DNA of 64,000 nt from RGIG1959 sp045604545 (GCA_045604545.1 JAZUOG010000023.1:6213-70212); one strand, 5' to 3'; shown: positions 17,275-26,779, numbered from the stretch's first letter. A program made the numbers and translations. Notes: a model not told the origin generated them from the sequence alone.

Positions 17275-18441
17275 TTATTCTTTTTCGCAAACGCGGTGGA
17301 GACGTTCGATCAACAGCAACAACAGCGCGGTAAAGCCCAGCAGGAATACGGGAAAAAGCCCCATGTTGACATATTCGGCGACAACACCGAAGATCGGCGG
17401 CATCAGACAGCTTCCCGAATACGCCGCCGCCATTTCGATACCGATGATGCTCTGTGAACGGTCATTGCCGAACAAAAGCGGCGTGGAATGGATAATACAC
17501 GGATACACCGGTGCACAGCCGAGTCCGATGATCAGCAGTCCCGCGGCAGTCGTCGGTAAATAGGGGAGAAACAACACCGCAATACCGACGGTCAGGATCC
17601 CGACACCGAGGCGAATGAGCGTTCTGTCGCTGAAGCGTTCGGCGAGAAATCCGTTTATAAACCGTCCGCCCATCATACCGATATAAAACAACGATGCGAG
17701 AGAGGCGGCAAGCGAAGGGTCAAGATGTCGATGCTCGGTGAGAAAAGAGCTTGTCCACAGCATCGCGAGCATCTCCGCACAGGAGTAAAAGAAAAAGCCG
17801 AGAAGAAGCGGCTTGACACCTTTGATGGCAATCACATCGCGAAGTTTCATGGGTGTATGAGCGGAGCGATCGTCATCGCTCCCCATGGGACGAAGGGATG
17901 TTTTCCACAGCGGCAGTGTACAAAACAGCACGGCGGCGATGATAAACTGCATGACGGCGATGATGATGTAGCCTCCCGACCAGCCCATGCGCGTCGGGAG
18001 AGCCCATGCCATAATATACGGGCCGACGGAAGCGCCCACACCCCAAAAGCAGTGAAGCCAGCTCATGTGCTTGGCGCTGTAGTGAAGTGCTACCACATTG
18101 TTGAGCGCCGCATCGACAGCACCTGCTCCCAGACCGTACGGGATCGCCGCCAGACACAGGGTAACAAAGCTGTCGGCAACCGAGAACAACAGCAATGCCA
18201 GTGCCGTCATAACGACACTGAAAGCGGTCACGCGTCCTGCGCCAAAACGATGGGTGAGACGGTCGGACAGGAGACTGGACACGATGGTGCCGCCCGTGAT
18301 GATGACGGAGATGATGCCTGCCAGAGAGAGCGGTGCGCCGATATCGATGTGCATGACGGGCCATGCCGCACCGAGCAAACCGTCGGGAAGCCCCAAACTG
18401 ATAAAGGAAAGATATATCAACGCTAATACGATCATAGCCAT
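17275..18441 (-). CDS. MFS transporter
   Basis: A 388-residue protein with twelve hydrophobic segments. The loop between helices 2 and 3 reads SDRLTHRFGAGRV, a form of the MFS motif A, and the sixth to seventh segment loop is long and charged (KTSLRPMGSDDDRSAHTP). The N-terminal SFISLGLPDGLLGAAWPVM resembles FucP/YfkF-type sugar or drug carriers. ATG at 18441 is preferred because AGGTG lies six nt upstream; a GTG three codons earlier is an alternative. It is monocistronic and convergent with the M20 gene. Substrate unknown. Confidence 0.85.
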   Translation of the reverse strand: MAMIVLALIYLSFISLGLPDGLLGAAWPVMHIDIGAPLSLAGIISVIITGGTIVSSLLSDRLTHRFGAGRVTAFSVVMTALALLLFSVADSFVTLCLAAIPYGLGAGAVDAALNNVVALHYSAKHMSWLHCFWGVGASVGPYIMAWALPTRMGWSGGYIIIAVMQFIIAAVLFCTLPLWKTSLRPMGSDDDRSAHTPMKLRDVIAIKGVKPLLLGFFFYSCAEMLAMLWTSSFLTEHRHLDPSLAASLASLFYIGMMGGRFINGFLAERFSDRTLIRLGVGILTVGIAVLFLPYLPTTAAGLLIIGLGCAPVYPCIIHSTPLLFGNDRSQSIIGIEMAAAYSGSCLMPPIFGVVAEYVNMGLFPVFLLGFTALLLLLIERLHRVCEKE

Positions 18442-18554
18442 ACATATCACCTGTTAATCTCTTTGAAATCGCGTATAAGTGTACCACACACCTCGGCTGT
18501 TTTCAACCGTTTTCCAAAATAAACCGCTTTTTACAAAAGTTTCATAAATGGAGG

Positions 18555-18583
18555 TTGACATTGCCGACGGGGTGTGGTAAAGT
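18555..18583 (+). promoter_or_regulatory. Sigma-A promoter of the hrcA operon
   Basis: TTGACA (18555-18560), 17-nt spacer, TAAAGT (18578-18583), just before CIRCE. Confidence 0.8.
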
Positions 18584-18587
18584 ATCT

Positions 18588-18614
18588 TTAGCACTCAAAG
18601 ACGACGAGTGCTAA
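18588..18614 (+). promoter_or_regulatory. CIRCE operator (HrcA binding site)
   Basis: A perfect inverted repeat TTAGCACTC-N9-GAGTGCTAA, identical to the consensus, placed at the transcription start of hrcA. HrcA binding here represses the class I heat-shock genes. Confidence 0.97.
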
Positions 18615-18638
18615 AACCGACAAAAAGGAGGATGCCCG

Positions 18639-19655
18639 ATGCGTGAACGACAAAAAGCGGTGCTTTGCGCCGTGATCGAAAGCTATATCCGCACCGGCGA
18701 GCCGGTCGGCTCCAAAGCGGTTGTGGCGCTTTTGGAAAACGCGGTGTCCTCCGCCACGATCCGCAACGATATGGTGGAATTGTCCGCCATGGGCTATCTG
18801 GATCAGCCTCACACATCTGCCGGTCGTGTGCCGACGGCGAAAGCCTTTCGGTTGTACATCGATCAGCTGATGAAACGCCGTACATTGGAAAACGAATACC
18901 GCGACGGTATTTCCCGTCGCTTGCAGCACGCGGCGGGGGATCCCGAACGCCTGCTTGCCGAAGCGGCGCAAATGCTCAGCGAATCGACCGGCTGTGCCGC
19001 CATCATGACACCTCCGACCGAAACGGTCGACACCCTTCGCCGGGTGGAGCTTGTGAGAATGTCACAGCGCACGGTGATGATCGCGCTGATGACCTCTTCG
19101 GGCTCTCTTCGCAGTCGCCTGTGCCGCATTGAGGCCGGCGTTGCCGACAGTCAGTTGTCCGCGTTCTGCACCTTGCTCACCGACCGCTATGTCGGAAAAG
19201 CCCTCAGCGATATTTCTCTCGCGGAGCTTCAGCGCTTGCTTTTGCAGCTCGGCACGGTGGGCTTGTCGCTGGCGGGACTGATCACCGGATTTTGCGATCT
19301 TGTCAACGAATCGGTTGAGTCGGAGGTAATGCTCTCGGGTCAGCTTCAGCTTCTCGAACACCCCGATTATCAATGGGAGACGGCGAGACTGCTCCTCGGC
19401 TTCCTGTCGCGGCGTGAACGACTGACGGCGATGCTCGCGGCGTATACCGGCGGGTTGCAGGTGCTTCTCGGAAGCGAGAGCCTGTGTCCCGAACTCAACG
19501 GCTCCAGCGTCATCGTGACCCACTATTCACCCGACGGTCACCAAAGCGGTACGATCGGTCTGATCGGCCCGATCCGCATGGACTACGCCACGGCGATCCC
19601 CAGACTGGAGTATATTGCCTCGACTATGGAACATCTGATGGCCGATTCGTGGTGA
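18639..19655 (+). CDS. hrcA: Heat-inducible transcription repressor HrcA
   Basis: A 338-residue repressor of class I heat-shock genes. The N-terminal winged helix (RQKAVLCAVIESYIRTGEPVGSKAVV and SSATIRNDMVELSAMGYLDQPHTSAGRVPT) and the C-terminal sensing/dimerisation domain (ending GPIRMDYATAIPRLEYIAS) match the family. It is the first gene of hrcA-grpE-dnaK-dnaJ and lies directly behind a perfect CIRCE site, so it represses its own operon. AAAAAGGAGG precedes the ATG. groESL is not in the window. Confidence 0.97.
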   Translation: MRERQKAVLCAVIESYIRTGEPVGSKAVVALLENAVSSATIRNDMVELSAMGYLDQPHTSAGRVPTAKAFRLYIDQLMKRRTLENEYRDGISRRLQHAAGDPERLLAEAAQMLSESTGCAAIMTPPTETVDTLRRVELVRMSQRTVMIALMTSSGSLRSRLCRIEAGVADSQLSAFCTLLTDRYVGKALSDISLAELQRLLLQLGTVGLSLAGLITGFCDLVNESVESEVMLSGQLQLLEHPDYQWETARLLLGFLSRRERLTAMLAAYTGGLQVLLGSESLCPELNGSSVIVTHYSPDGHQSGTIGLIGPIRMDYATAIPRLEYIASTMEHLMADSW

Positions 19656-19716
19656 TAGTTACCGATTAAATTCATGATGAAGCGTGCATACTGCTTCAAA
19701 AGGGAGGATACATATC

Positions 19717-20220
19717 ATGAATGAAGATATGAAAGAAACCGTCGAGGTAGCCGACGAGGTTACCGAAGAAGCAACGGTTGAAAACGAAGAAGTCGCCGCA
19801 TTGCAGACGGCTCTCGCTCAGCAACAAGAACAGTACACCCGCATGCTCGCCGAGTATGCCAACTATAAACGCCGCACCGAGCAGGAAAAAGAGCAGATCG
19901 GCAAATTTGCTCAGTCCGAGATCCTGCGTCAGCTGTTGCCGTCGCTGGATAATCTTGATCGCGCGACTCAGGCTCCCGACGGCCCCGACTATCGCAAGGG
20001 TGTCGAAATGACCATCGCAAAGCTTCAGGAGGATCTGCAAAAGCTCGGTCTTTGCGAGATCCCGGCAATGGGGGAAACGTTTGATCCCGAAGTGCATCAC
20101 GCCGTGATGCGTGAGGATGCCGATGGTGTGGAACCCGACACCGTCACGGACGTGTTCCAGAAGGGCTACACCTACGGTGATCGCGTGATCCGTCCCGCCA
20201 TGGTCAAAGTGGCAAACTAA
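19717..20220 (+). CDS. grpE: Nucleotide exchange factor GrpE
   Basis: A 167-residue DnaK exchange factor. It has an acidic, glutamate-rich N-terminus (about 35 residues), a long coiled-coil (LQTALAQQQEQYTRMLAEYANYKRRTEQEKEQI) and the C-terminal beta-domain with FDPEVHHAVMR and VFQKGYTYGDRVIRPAMVKV. The ATG at 19717 is preceded by GGGAGG; the longer upstream frame lacks a site. Second gene of the class I heat-shock operon. Confidence 0.97.
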   Translation: MNEDMKETVEVADEVTEEATVENEEVAALQTALAQQQEQYTRMLAEYANYKRRTEQEKEQIGKFAQSEILRQLLPSLDNLDRATQAPDGPDYRKGVEMTIAKLQEDLQKLGLCEIPAMGETFDPEVHHAVMREDADGVEPDTVTDVFQKGYTYGDRVIRPAMVKVAN

Positions 20221-20298
20221 CAACGTCTATAAAGTCGAGCAAAACGCTCCCTTTATGATATATGTAACATATTGTTATGATTATAGGAGGAATTACAA

Positions 20299-22107
20299 AT
20301 GGCTAAAATTATCGGTATCGACCTTGGAACGACCAACTCCTGCGTCGCGGTTATCGAAGGCGGCGAGGCGGTCGTCATTCCGAACGCAGAGGGTGCGCGT
20401 ACGACCCCGTCTGTTGTCGGTTTCAAGAAGGACGGCGAGCGCCTTGTCGGTCGCACTGCCAAGCAGCAGGCGGTTTCCAATCCCGACCGCACGGTTGCGT
20501 CCGTCAAACGCGAAATGGGCACCGGCTACAAGGTGACCATCGATGACAAAACCTACACTCCTCAGGAGATCTCTGCGATGATCCTGCAAAAGCTCAAGCA
20601 GGACGCAGAAGCCTACCTCGGCGACACCGTCACCGAAGCGGTCATCACCGTTCCCGCTTACTTTACCGACGCCCAGCGTCAGGCAACCAAGGACGCGGGC
20701 AAGATCGCCGGCATGGAAGTCAAGCGCATCATCAACGAGCCCACTGCGGCGGCGCTTGCGTACGGCATTGACAAAGAGAACGAACAAAAGATCATGGTTT
20801 ACGACCTCGGCGGCGGTACCTTCGACGTTTCCATCATCGAAATGGGTGACGGCGTTCAGGAAGTTCTCGCGACAGCGGGTAACAACCGCCTCGGCGGCGA
20901 CGACTTCGACCAGAAGGTTGTCGACTGGATGGTCGCGGAATTCAAAAAGGCGGAGGGTGTTGACCTTTCCGGCGATAAGATGGCGATGCAGCGTCTGCGT
21001 GAAGCGGCCGAAAAGGCGAAGATCGAGCTTTCCGGCGGCATGACCAGCAACATCAACCTGCCGTTCATCACGGCGGATGCCAACGGCCCGAAGCACCTCG
21101 ACCTCACGCTTACCCGTGCAGAGTTTAACCGTCTGACCGAAAGCCTCGTTCAGGCGACCATGACTCCTGTCAAGCAAGCGCTCAGCGACAGCGGTCTGTC
21201 CACCTCCGAAATCGATAAGGTTCTGCTTGTCGGCGGTTCCACCCGTATTCCCGCTGTTCAGGAAGCGGTCAAGAACTTCATGGGCAAAGAACCCTTCAAG
21301 GGCATCAATCCCGACGAATGTGTTGCCATGGGCGCCGCGCTTCAGGCGGGTGTTCTCGGCGGCGAGGTGAAGGGCCTGTTGCTTCTCGATGTTACCCCGT
21401 TGTCTCTCGGTGTGGAGACCATGGGTCGCGTTATGACGAAGGTCATCGAGCGCAACACCACCATTCCCACCAAGAAGAGCCAGATCTTCTCCACGGCGGC
21501 GGATAATCAGCCCTCCGTTGAGATTCACGTTCTGCAAGGTGAGCGCGAATTTGCCGCTGACAACAAGACACTCGGCGTGTTCCATCTGGACGGCATTGCT
21601 CCCGCACCCCGCGGTATCCCGCAGATCGAGGTGACCTTCGATATCGATGCCAACGGTATCGTCAACGTCAGCGCGAAGGATCTTGCCACCGGCCGTGAGC
21701 AAAAGATCACCATCACCTCCAACACCAACATGTCCAAGGAGGAAGTGGAAAAAGCGGTGAAGGACGCCGAGGCGTATGCCGCTGAAGACAAGAAGCGCCG
21801 TGAAGTTGTCGAACTTCGCAACGAGGCCGATCAAGCGGTTTATCAGTGCGAAAAGGCGCTGGGCGAGTTTGGTGACAAGGTGGATGAAACCGACAGAACC
21901 AACGTCCAGGCAAGCATCGATGCCCTTAAAGAGGCGTTGAACGGTGAAGACACCGACGCGATCAAGGCGAAGAAGGAAGAGCTGATGAAGGTGTTCGGCG
22001 AAGTGGCCACCAAGGTGTACCAGGCGGCGGCTCCCGCTGACGGTCAGGCTCCTGTCGACGGTGCCGCACAGGGTGACGACGGCTTCTATGACGGCGATGT
22101 CCAATAA
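20299..22107 (+). CDS. dnaK: Molecular chaperone DnaK (Hsp70)
   Basis: A 602-residue Hsp70 ATPase. It begins AKIIGIDLGTTNSCVAVIEGG and has YDLGGGTFDVSI, LVGGSTRIPAVQ and the substrate-binding domain with a C-terminal lid and a Gln/Asp-Gly tail. It lacks the 24-residue insertion of Gram-negative DnaKs, as is normal in Firmicutes (KREMGTGYKV follows ASVK). AGGAGGAATTACAA precedes the ATG. The 78-nt gap after grpE shows no separate promoter that I could identify. Confidence 0.98.
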   Translation: MAKIIGIDLGTTNSCVAVIEGGEAVVIPNAEGARTTPSVVGFKKDGERLVGRTAKQQAVSNPDRTVASVKREMGTGYKVTIDDKTYTPQEISAMILQKLKQDAEAYLGDTVTEAVITVPAYFTDAQRQATKDAGKIAGMEVKRIINEPTAAALAYGIDKENEQKIMVYDLGGGTFDVSIIEMGDGVQEVLATAGNNRLGGDDFDQKVVDWMVAEFKKAEGVDLSGDKMAMQRLREAAEKAKIELSGGMTSNINLPFITADANGPKHLDLTLTRAEFNRLTESLVQATMTPVKQALSDSGLSTSEIDKVLLVGGSTRIPAVQEAVKNFMGKEPFKGINPDECVAMGAALQAGVLGGEVKGLLLLDVTPLSLGVETMGRVMTKVIERNTTIPTKKSQIFSTAADNQPSVEIHVLQGEREFAADNKTLGVFHLDGIAPAPRGIPQIEVTFDIDANGIVNVSAKDLATGREQKITITSNTNMSKEEVEKAVKDAEAYAAEDKKRREVVELRNEADQAVYQCEKALGEFGDKVDETDRTNVQASIDALKEALNGEDTDAIKAKKEELMKVFGEVATKVYQAAAPADGQAPVDGAAQGDDGFYDGDVQ

Positions 22108-22118
22108 TGCATAATACC

Positions 22119-22155
22119 GACGCCCCTTTGCCTCAAAAGCGGCAAAGGGGTCGTC
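22119..22155 (+). other. Intercistronic hairpin between dnaK and dnaJ
   Basis: GACGCCCCTTTGCC (22119-22132) pairs with GGCAAAGGGGTCGTC (22141-22155). There is no T run, so it is more likely an mRNA-stability or partial-termination element that lowers dnaJ expression than a full terminator. Confidence 0.7.
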
Positions 22156-22189
22156 ATTGTACACGAACATATATTGAGGAGAATTCATC

Positions 22190-23338
22190 ATGGCTGAAAA
22201 ACGGGATTATTACGAGGTGCTCGGTGTTTCAAAGGGTGCTTCTGATGATGAAATCAAAAAAGCCTATCGCAAAAAGGCCAAACAGTATCACCCCGATCTG
22301 AATGCGGGCGATGCCGAGGCAGAGGCGAAGTTTAAGGAAGTCAACGAAGCATACGAAGTGCTTTCCGATGATCAGAAAAAAGCGCGCTATGACCAATTCG
22401 GTCATGCCGGTGTCGATCCGAACTACGGTGCAGGACCCGGCGGCGGTGCATACGGCGGCTATGGCGGCGGTATGGATTTTGACTTCGGCGATGTGTTTTC
22501 CTCGTTTTTCGGCGGCGGTCGTCGCAGTAATCCGAACGCGCCGCGCCGCGGCGGCGATGTTGCGGCATCGGTGGTAATCTCGTTTGAAGAGGCCGCCAAG
22601 GGTTGTAAAAAGCAGGTCGAAGTGACGATCGTTGAAAGCTGTACCGATTGTAACGGCAGCGGCGCCGAAAAGGGGACGTCTCCGAAAACGTGTCCCAATT
22701 GCGGTGGTACCGGTCAGGTACGCCGTCAACAGCGTACGCCGTTCGGTGTCATGCAGACTCAAGCGGCGTGTGACCGTTGTCACGGTCGCGGCAAGGTGAT
22801 CGAAAAACCGTGTCATGTCTGTAAAGGAAGCGGTCGTGTGACGGCGCGTCGTCACGTGGGCATCAACATTCCCGCCGGCATTGACGACGGACAGATCCTG
22901 TCTATCCGCGGAAAAGGTAACGCCGGACAGAACGGCGGTCCTGCGGGTGATCTGGAAGTGCGTGTGTCGGTGCGTCCGCATCCGTTCTTTGAACGCTCCG
23001 GAAACGATATTATTTGCGATCTGCCGCTGACCTTCGTTCAGGCGGCACTCGGCGCGGAGATCGAGGTTCCCACCCTTGACGGCAGTATTCCTTACACCAT
23101 CAAGGAGGGCACGCAACCCGGCGAACGTCTCGTCATCAAAGGAAAAGGTTTCCCCGATGTGCGCGGTCGCAGACAGGGCGATCTGGTGTTCCTTGTGACG
23201 GTGGAGGTGCCCAAAAACCTCAGCCGCAGTCAAAAAGACATTCTTAAACAGTTTGATGAAACGACCTCTGACAAGCAATACCAAAAGCGAAAATCGTTCT
23301 TTGATAAGCTGAAGGATATGTTCGGCAACGAATCATAA
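22190..23338 (+). CDS. dnaJ: Chaperone DnaJ (Hsp40)
   Basis: A 382-residue type I J-protein. It carries the J domain with YHPDLN (HPD motif), a Gly/Phe-rich linker (about 75-115) and four zinc-binding repeats CTDCNGSG, CPNCGGTG, CDRCHGRG and CHVCKGSG, then the C-terminal client-binding domain. It stimulates DnaK ATPase. GAGGAG lies upstream of the ATG. It is the last gene of the operon before a strong terminator. Confidence 0.97.
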   Translation: MAEKRDYYEVLGVSKGASDDEIKKAYRKKAKQYHPDLNAGDAEAEAKFKEVNEAYEVLSDDQKKARYDQFGHAGVDPNYGAGPGGGAYGGYGGGMDFDFGDVFSSFFGGGRRSNPNAPRRGGDVAASVVISFEEAAKGCKKQVEVTIVESCTDCNGSGAEKGTSPKTCPNCGGTGQVRRQQRTPFGVMQTQAACDRCHGRGKVIEKPCHVCKGSGRVTARRHVGINIPAGIDDGQILSIRGKGNAGQNGGPAGDLEVRVSVRPHPFFERSGNDIICDLPLTFVQAALGAEIEVPTLDGSIPYTIKEGTQPGERLVIKGKGFPDVRGRRQGDLVFLVTVEVPKNLSRSQKDILKQFDETTSDKQYQKRKSFFDKLKDMFGNES

Positions 23339-23376
23339 TAAAAACCTTGCCTGATGTTGTGTCAGGCAAGGTTTTT
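23339..23376. terminator. Bidirectional terminator after dnaJ
   Basis: AAAACCTTGCCTGA / TCAGGCAAGGTTTTTT with a 7-nt loop. Confidence 0.9.
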
Positions 23377-23381
23377 TGTTG

Positions 23382-24353
23382 TTATTGTGCAAAGGCGTCA
23401 ATCATACGCCGCATGTCGGAAACGGCTTTTTCGGGGGAGAGAATGCGGATATTGCCGCCAAATTCGAACACCCAGCCGTAAAACGTCGGGGAGAGCGCCA
23501 CCGTGACGGTGGCGACAAAATGCTCATCATCGAAAACGACGGTGTTGACCTCCTCCGAAAAACGATCGATCACGGTTTTCATCATCTCGTTTTTGCAAAG
23601 CAGTTCCACAGTCGCCGTTTCGCCTTGAAACATGTGAAATACCGCTTTGCTGTACTCGGCAATGTCAAATCCTTCGGGAGCGGGAACACGCTGTTCATCG
23701 GCAATATCGGGGATTCCTGCGATGCGGTCGACGCGGAAGGTTGATACTGCCTCGTGCTTGTCGCACCAGCCCACAACATAATAGTAGTCGCCGCTCCACA
23801 CACAGGAATACGGGCTGAGCGTGTAGATTTCACCGTCGCCGCGCAGAACACGTTCTTTTTCGGGGGTATATTCCGTATAGGAAAACCGCATTTTTTTGTC
23901 GGCATCGATGGCATTGTGGATGGTGTCGATAATATAGTAGATCTGTTCGTTGTGAGGGCGGGGGATGTCCGCCATATTGACGCGTGAGGTGAGGCTTTTC
24001 GCCAGATGCTCGCTTGTGAGAGTTCTCAGCTTATCGATCAGTTCCGCGCTCTTTTTGGTTGTCAGGCACCGTGATGAGCAGATGGCGTCCGCCATCAGTC
24101 GCAATTCGGGCATTTCAAATGTGCGATTGCCGACAAAGTATAAGTTTTGTTTTGAACGCACTGTCACGATATCCACACCGTAATAACGCAGTGCTGCGAT
24201 ATCCTTATAAAATGTGGTACGATGGGTGTGAGTGGCATATTCATGCTCAAGAATGTGCATGATTTGTGTGGCGGAGAGCGGATGCGCTTCGTCGGTGCGT
24301 GTTTCCAAGATCTGTTTGATATACAGAATGCGGGTTTGTGCGGTATATGCCAT
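23382..24353 (-). CDS. WYL-domain transcriptional regulator (YafY-like)
   Basis: A 323-residue regulator. The N-terminal HTH_11-type helix-turn-helix (LSATQIMHILEHEYATHTHRTTFYKDIAALRYYGVDIV) is followed by a WYL ligand-sensing domain (DYYYVVGWCDKHEAVSTFRVDRI) and the WCX C-terminal extension. Such proteins sense nucleic-acid or small-molecule ligands. ATG at 24353 is preferred because GGAGG lies seven nt upstream; the ATG six nt earlier is too close. It is divergent from the YwaF-like gene, with a 22-bp palindrome between them that is its likely operator. Confidence 0.88.
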   Translation of the reverse strand: MAYTAQTRILYIKQILETRTDEAHPLSATQIMHILEHEYATHTHRTTFYKDIAALRYYGVDIVTVRSKQNLYFVGNRTFEMPELRLMADAICSSRCLTTKKSAELIDKLRTLTSEHLAKSLTSRVNMADIPRPHNEQIYYIIDTIHNAIDADKKMRFSYTEYTPEKERVLRGDGEIYTLSPYSCVWSGDYYYVVGWCDKHEAVSTFRVDRIAGIPDIADEQRVPAPEGFDIAEYSKAVFHMFQGETATVELLCKNEMMKTVIDRFSEEVNTVVFDDEHFVATVTVALSPTFYGWVFEFGGNIRILSPEKAVSDMRRMIDAFAQ

Positions 24354-24385
24354 GATCATTCCTCCGTTTAAGCGGTGCTGTATTC

Positions 24386-24414
24386 AGTATACGATAAATG
24401 AAGCTACATGACAA
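24386..24414 (-). promoter_or_regulatory. Sigma-A promoter of the WYL regulator
   Basis: On the minus strand TTGTCA (24414-24409), 17-nt spacer, TATACT (24391-24386). Confidence 0.75.
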
Positions 24415-24428
24415 GTGTAATTTGTGAT

Positions 24429-24450
24429 GGTGTTGTCAATTGACGACACC
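24429..24450. promoter_or_regulatory. Near-perfect 22-bp palindrome, candidate operator
   Basis: Half sites GGTGTTGTCAA and TTGACGACACC are reverse complements apart from one position. It lies between the divergent WYL regulator and YwaF-like genes, 15 nt upstream of the regulator's -35 box. Being unusually symmetric and in a short divergent gap, it is a good operator candidate for the WYL protein. Confidence 0.65.
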
Positions 24451-24472
24451 TTACGGAAAGGGGAGACTCTTG

Positions 24473-25243
24473 ATGATCAGAAAATTTATGTTACGGTTGT
24501 TTTCCAATACCTACAGCGGCGTATCGTTCACGTGGATGTCGTGGTGGCATTTGGCGTATCTTATCGGTGTGTTCGGCACGACAGCATTTGCTGTGTGGCG
24601 GTTTACCAAACACAACCATGTGAAAACACCGAAAATGATCCGTGCACTGGCGTGTCTCATTCCGACGGTCTACGTTGCGGATTTCTTTCTGATGCCGTTT
24701 GCCTCTGACAATGCCGGCATACAGGTGATCAAGCTCCCGTTTCACATCTGTACATTGCTGGCTGTTTTGATTCCGTTCGCCCAGTTCAATTCTCATGTAT
24801 CCATGTGGCGGGAAGCCATCACCGTGTTGTCGGTTACATGTTCGTGTTTGTTTCTCTTGTACCCGGGCACGGCGCTCGGCAACTATGACCCATGGTGCTA
24901 TCTGGTGTTTCAAACGTTTTCGTATCACGGACTCATGTTTTTGTGGGGGATGCTGACGATCGTTTCCAAATCGGTCACGTTGACGTATGCCTGCCTGAAA
25001 CGTGTGGCGATTGTGATCGTCGGGGTGATCATGTGGGCATCCTTCGGAAATGCCGCCTATACGCACGGCGGCATGGTGTACGATTGGTTCATGCTGACGG
25101 GAAGGAGCTTGCCTGTTCGATTTCCTCCCGCCATACAATCGATCTTGCCGTTTATTCTGCCGTTCGTGGTGTTTGCGGTGGTATTTGGGGGAAGTGCCTT
25201 GGTGGTGTTTCTCTCAAAACGAGTACAAGAACATCGTTACTGA
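24473..25243 (+). CDS. YwaF / TIGR02206-family integral membrane protein
   Basis: A 256-residue protein with about six or seven transmembrane segments. The pattern LPFHICTLLAVLIPF, VLSVTCSCLFLLYPGTALGNYDPW and FSYHGLMFLWGML matches the YwaF/TIGR02206 membrane family of unknown function. GGGGAG precedes ATG at 24473. Divergence from a WYL regulator with a palindrome between them suggests it is the regulated target. Confidence 0.75.
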   Translation: MIRKFMLRLFSNTYSGVSFTWMSWWHLAYLIGVFGTTAFAVWRFTKHNHVKTPKMIRALACLIPTVYVADFFLMPFASDNAGIQVIKLPFHICTLLAVLIPFAQFNSHVSMWREAITVLSVTCSCLFLLYPGTALGNYDPWCYLVFQTFSYHGLMFLWGMLTIVSKSVTLTYACLKRVAIVIVGVIMWASFGNAAYTHGGMVYDWFMLTGRSLPVRFPPAIQSILPFILPFVVFAVVFGGSALVVFLSKRVQEHRY

Positions 25244-25244
25244 C

Positions 25245-25284
25245 AAAAAGCGGATCTTCCACAAAATGGAAGATCCGCTTTTTT
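25245..25284. terminator. Bidirectional terminator
   Basis: AAAAAGCGGATCTTCC / GGAAGATCCGCTTTTTT with a short loop, between convergent genes. Confidence 0.9.
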
Positions 25285-25286
25285 GC

Positions 25287-26663
25287 TTATATAAACTTTT
25301 GCACAATGCCGACAACAAACAGCACCGCAATGATGACCGGTAACACATAGGTCAAGTACACGCGCATCCAATCGGCCAGTTTCAAGCCTTTGCCGATGTT
25401 GGTTTCCTTCTGGAATTTTTTGAATCCCCAACCGTAGCGGGTCGTGCAGAAAAGCACATAGATCAGCGATCCGACGGGAAGCAGAACGTTGGAGACAATG
25501 AAATCTTCCAGATCGAGAACGGTGGACGATCCGCCGAGCGGGTGGAAATCGCTTAACAGATTGAAACCGAAAATACACGGCAACGACAGCACGATCAATG
25601 CCGCACCATTGATCAGACACGCTTTGGCACGGGAAAAGCCCATGTCCATCCAGCAAGCAACGATGTTTTCAAAAACCGCGATGATGGTTGACAGTGCCGC
25701 AAAGGACAGGAACAGGAAGAATAAGCAACCCCACACATCGCCAAACGGCATATCGGCAAAAATCGTAGGAAGGGCTTTGAAAATCAGATCGGGACCGCCT
25801 TCTCCTTTGAGAGAGGGATTGTAGGTGAAGATGGCAGGGAACAGAACGAGACCCGCTGAAACGGCCACGACGGTGTCAAGAACCGCGATGTTGATAGCTT
25901 CACCGAAAAGGGTGCGTTCTTTCTTTAGGTAGCTGCCGAAGATGGCCATCGAGCCCATGCCGATGCTGAGCGTGAAGAACGCTTGACTCATTGCACTCAC
26001 AATAACTCCGAAAATGCCGCCTTCCACATTGGCTATGGCATCGGGGTTCGGAACGAGATAAAACTTCAGACCTTCTGCCGCGCCGGGGAGAAGCAGGCTG
26101 TTGACAACCAGTACCGCAATCAGCGCCAAAAGCGCCAGCATCATGTATTTGGTGATACGCTCAATGCCTTTTTTGACACCGAACAAGCAAGCGATAACGC
26201 CAATGACAATAGCAACGGATGCAAACAGCAGCATTGACCACGGGTTTTCCAGCATACTGCTGTTCAGGGTGGCGGCACCGGCTTCGTCAATACCGCCAAA
26301 CTTGCCTTGCGCGCCGAAAACAAAGTATTGCAACATCCATCCCGACACGGTGGAATAAAACATCAGCAGGAGATAATTGCCGGCCAAAGCGGGGAAACGG
26401 TGATAGTGCCATTTGCTGCCTGCGGGCTCCAGCTCTTGATACATTTTGACCGGACTGCGTTGCGATGCACGGCCCATGGCGAATTCCATCGTCATGACGG
26501 GAATTCCCAGTGCGATGAGGAAAAAGAAATACAACAACACAAAAATGGCACCGCCGTTTGCGCCGACCATTGACGGGAAGCGCCATACATTACCGATACC
26601 GATGGCACAGCCCGCGCTGAGCAGAATGAAGCCAAGGCGGCTGCCGAGTTTTTCTCGTTTCAT
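25287..26663 (-). CDS. Sodium-dependent transporter, neurotransmitter:sodium symporter (NSS) family
   Basis: A 458-residue LeuT-fold symporter. The N-terminus KLGSRLGFILLSAGCAIGIGNVWRFPSMVGANGGAIFVLLY carries the signature of the family, including the unwound TM1 region for sodium and substrate. Eleven or twelve hydrophobic segments follow. Substrates in the family are amino acids or amines, and the exact one cannot be read from the sequence. AGGAGAC precedes the ATG. Monocistronic, convergent with the YwaF-like gene. Confidence 0.93.
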   Translation of the reverse strand: MKREKLGSRLGFILLSAGCAIGIGNVWRFPSMVGANGGAIFVLLYFFFLIALGIPVMTMEFAMGRASQRSPVKMYQELEPAGSKWHYHRFPALAGNYLLLMFYSTVSGWMLQYFVFGAQGKFGGIDEAGAATLNSSMLENPWSMLLFASVAIVIGVIACLFGVKKGIERITKYMMLALLALIAVLVVNSLLLPGAAEGLKFYLVPNPDAIANVEGGIFGVIVSAMSQAFFTLSIGMGSMAIFGSYLKKERTLFGEAINIAVLDTVVAVSAGLVLFPAIFTYNPSLKGEGGPDLIFKALPTIFADMPFGDVWGCLFFLFLSFAALSTIIAVFENIVACWMDMGFSRAKACLINGAALIVLSLPCIFGFNLLSDFHPLGGSSTVLDLEDFIVSNVLLPVGSLIYVLFCTTRYGWGFKKFQKETNIGKGLKLADWMRVYLTYVLPVIIAVLFVVGIVQKFI

Positions 26664-26745
26664 AAACCAATGTCTCCTTTTGGTGAATAATGAACTGTTT
26701 TATTATATCACAGATATATCGATCTTTCCAGTACTTTTTCGGCAA

Positions 26746-26779
26746 AAAAAGAAGCTGCTCAAAAGAACAGCTTCTTTTT
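26746..26779. terminator. Terminator hairpin
   Basis: AAAAAGAAGCTG / CAGCTTCTTTTT with a 10-nt loop. It serves the minus-strand dockerin gene ending at 26787. Confidence 0.85.
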
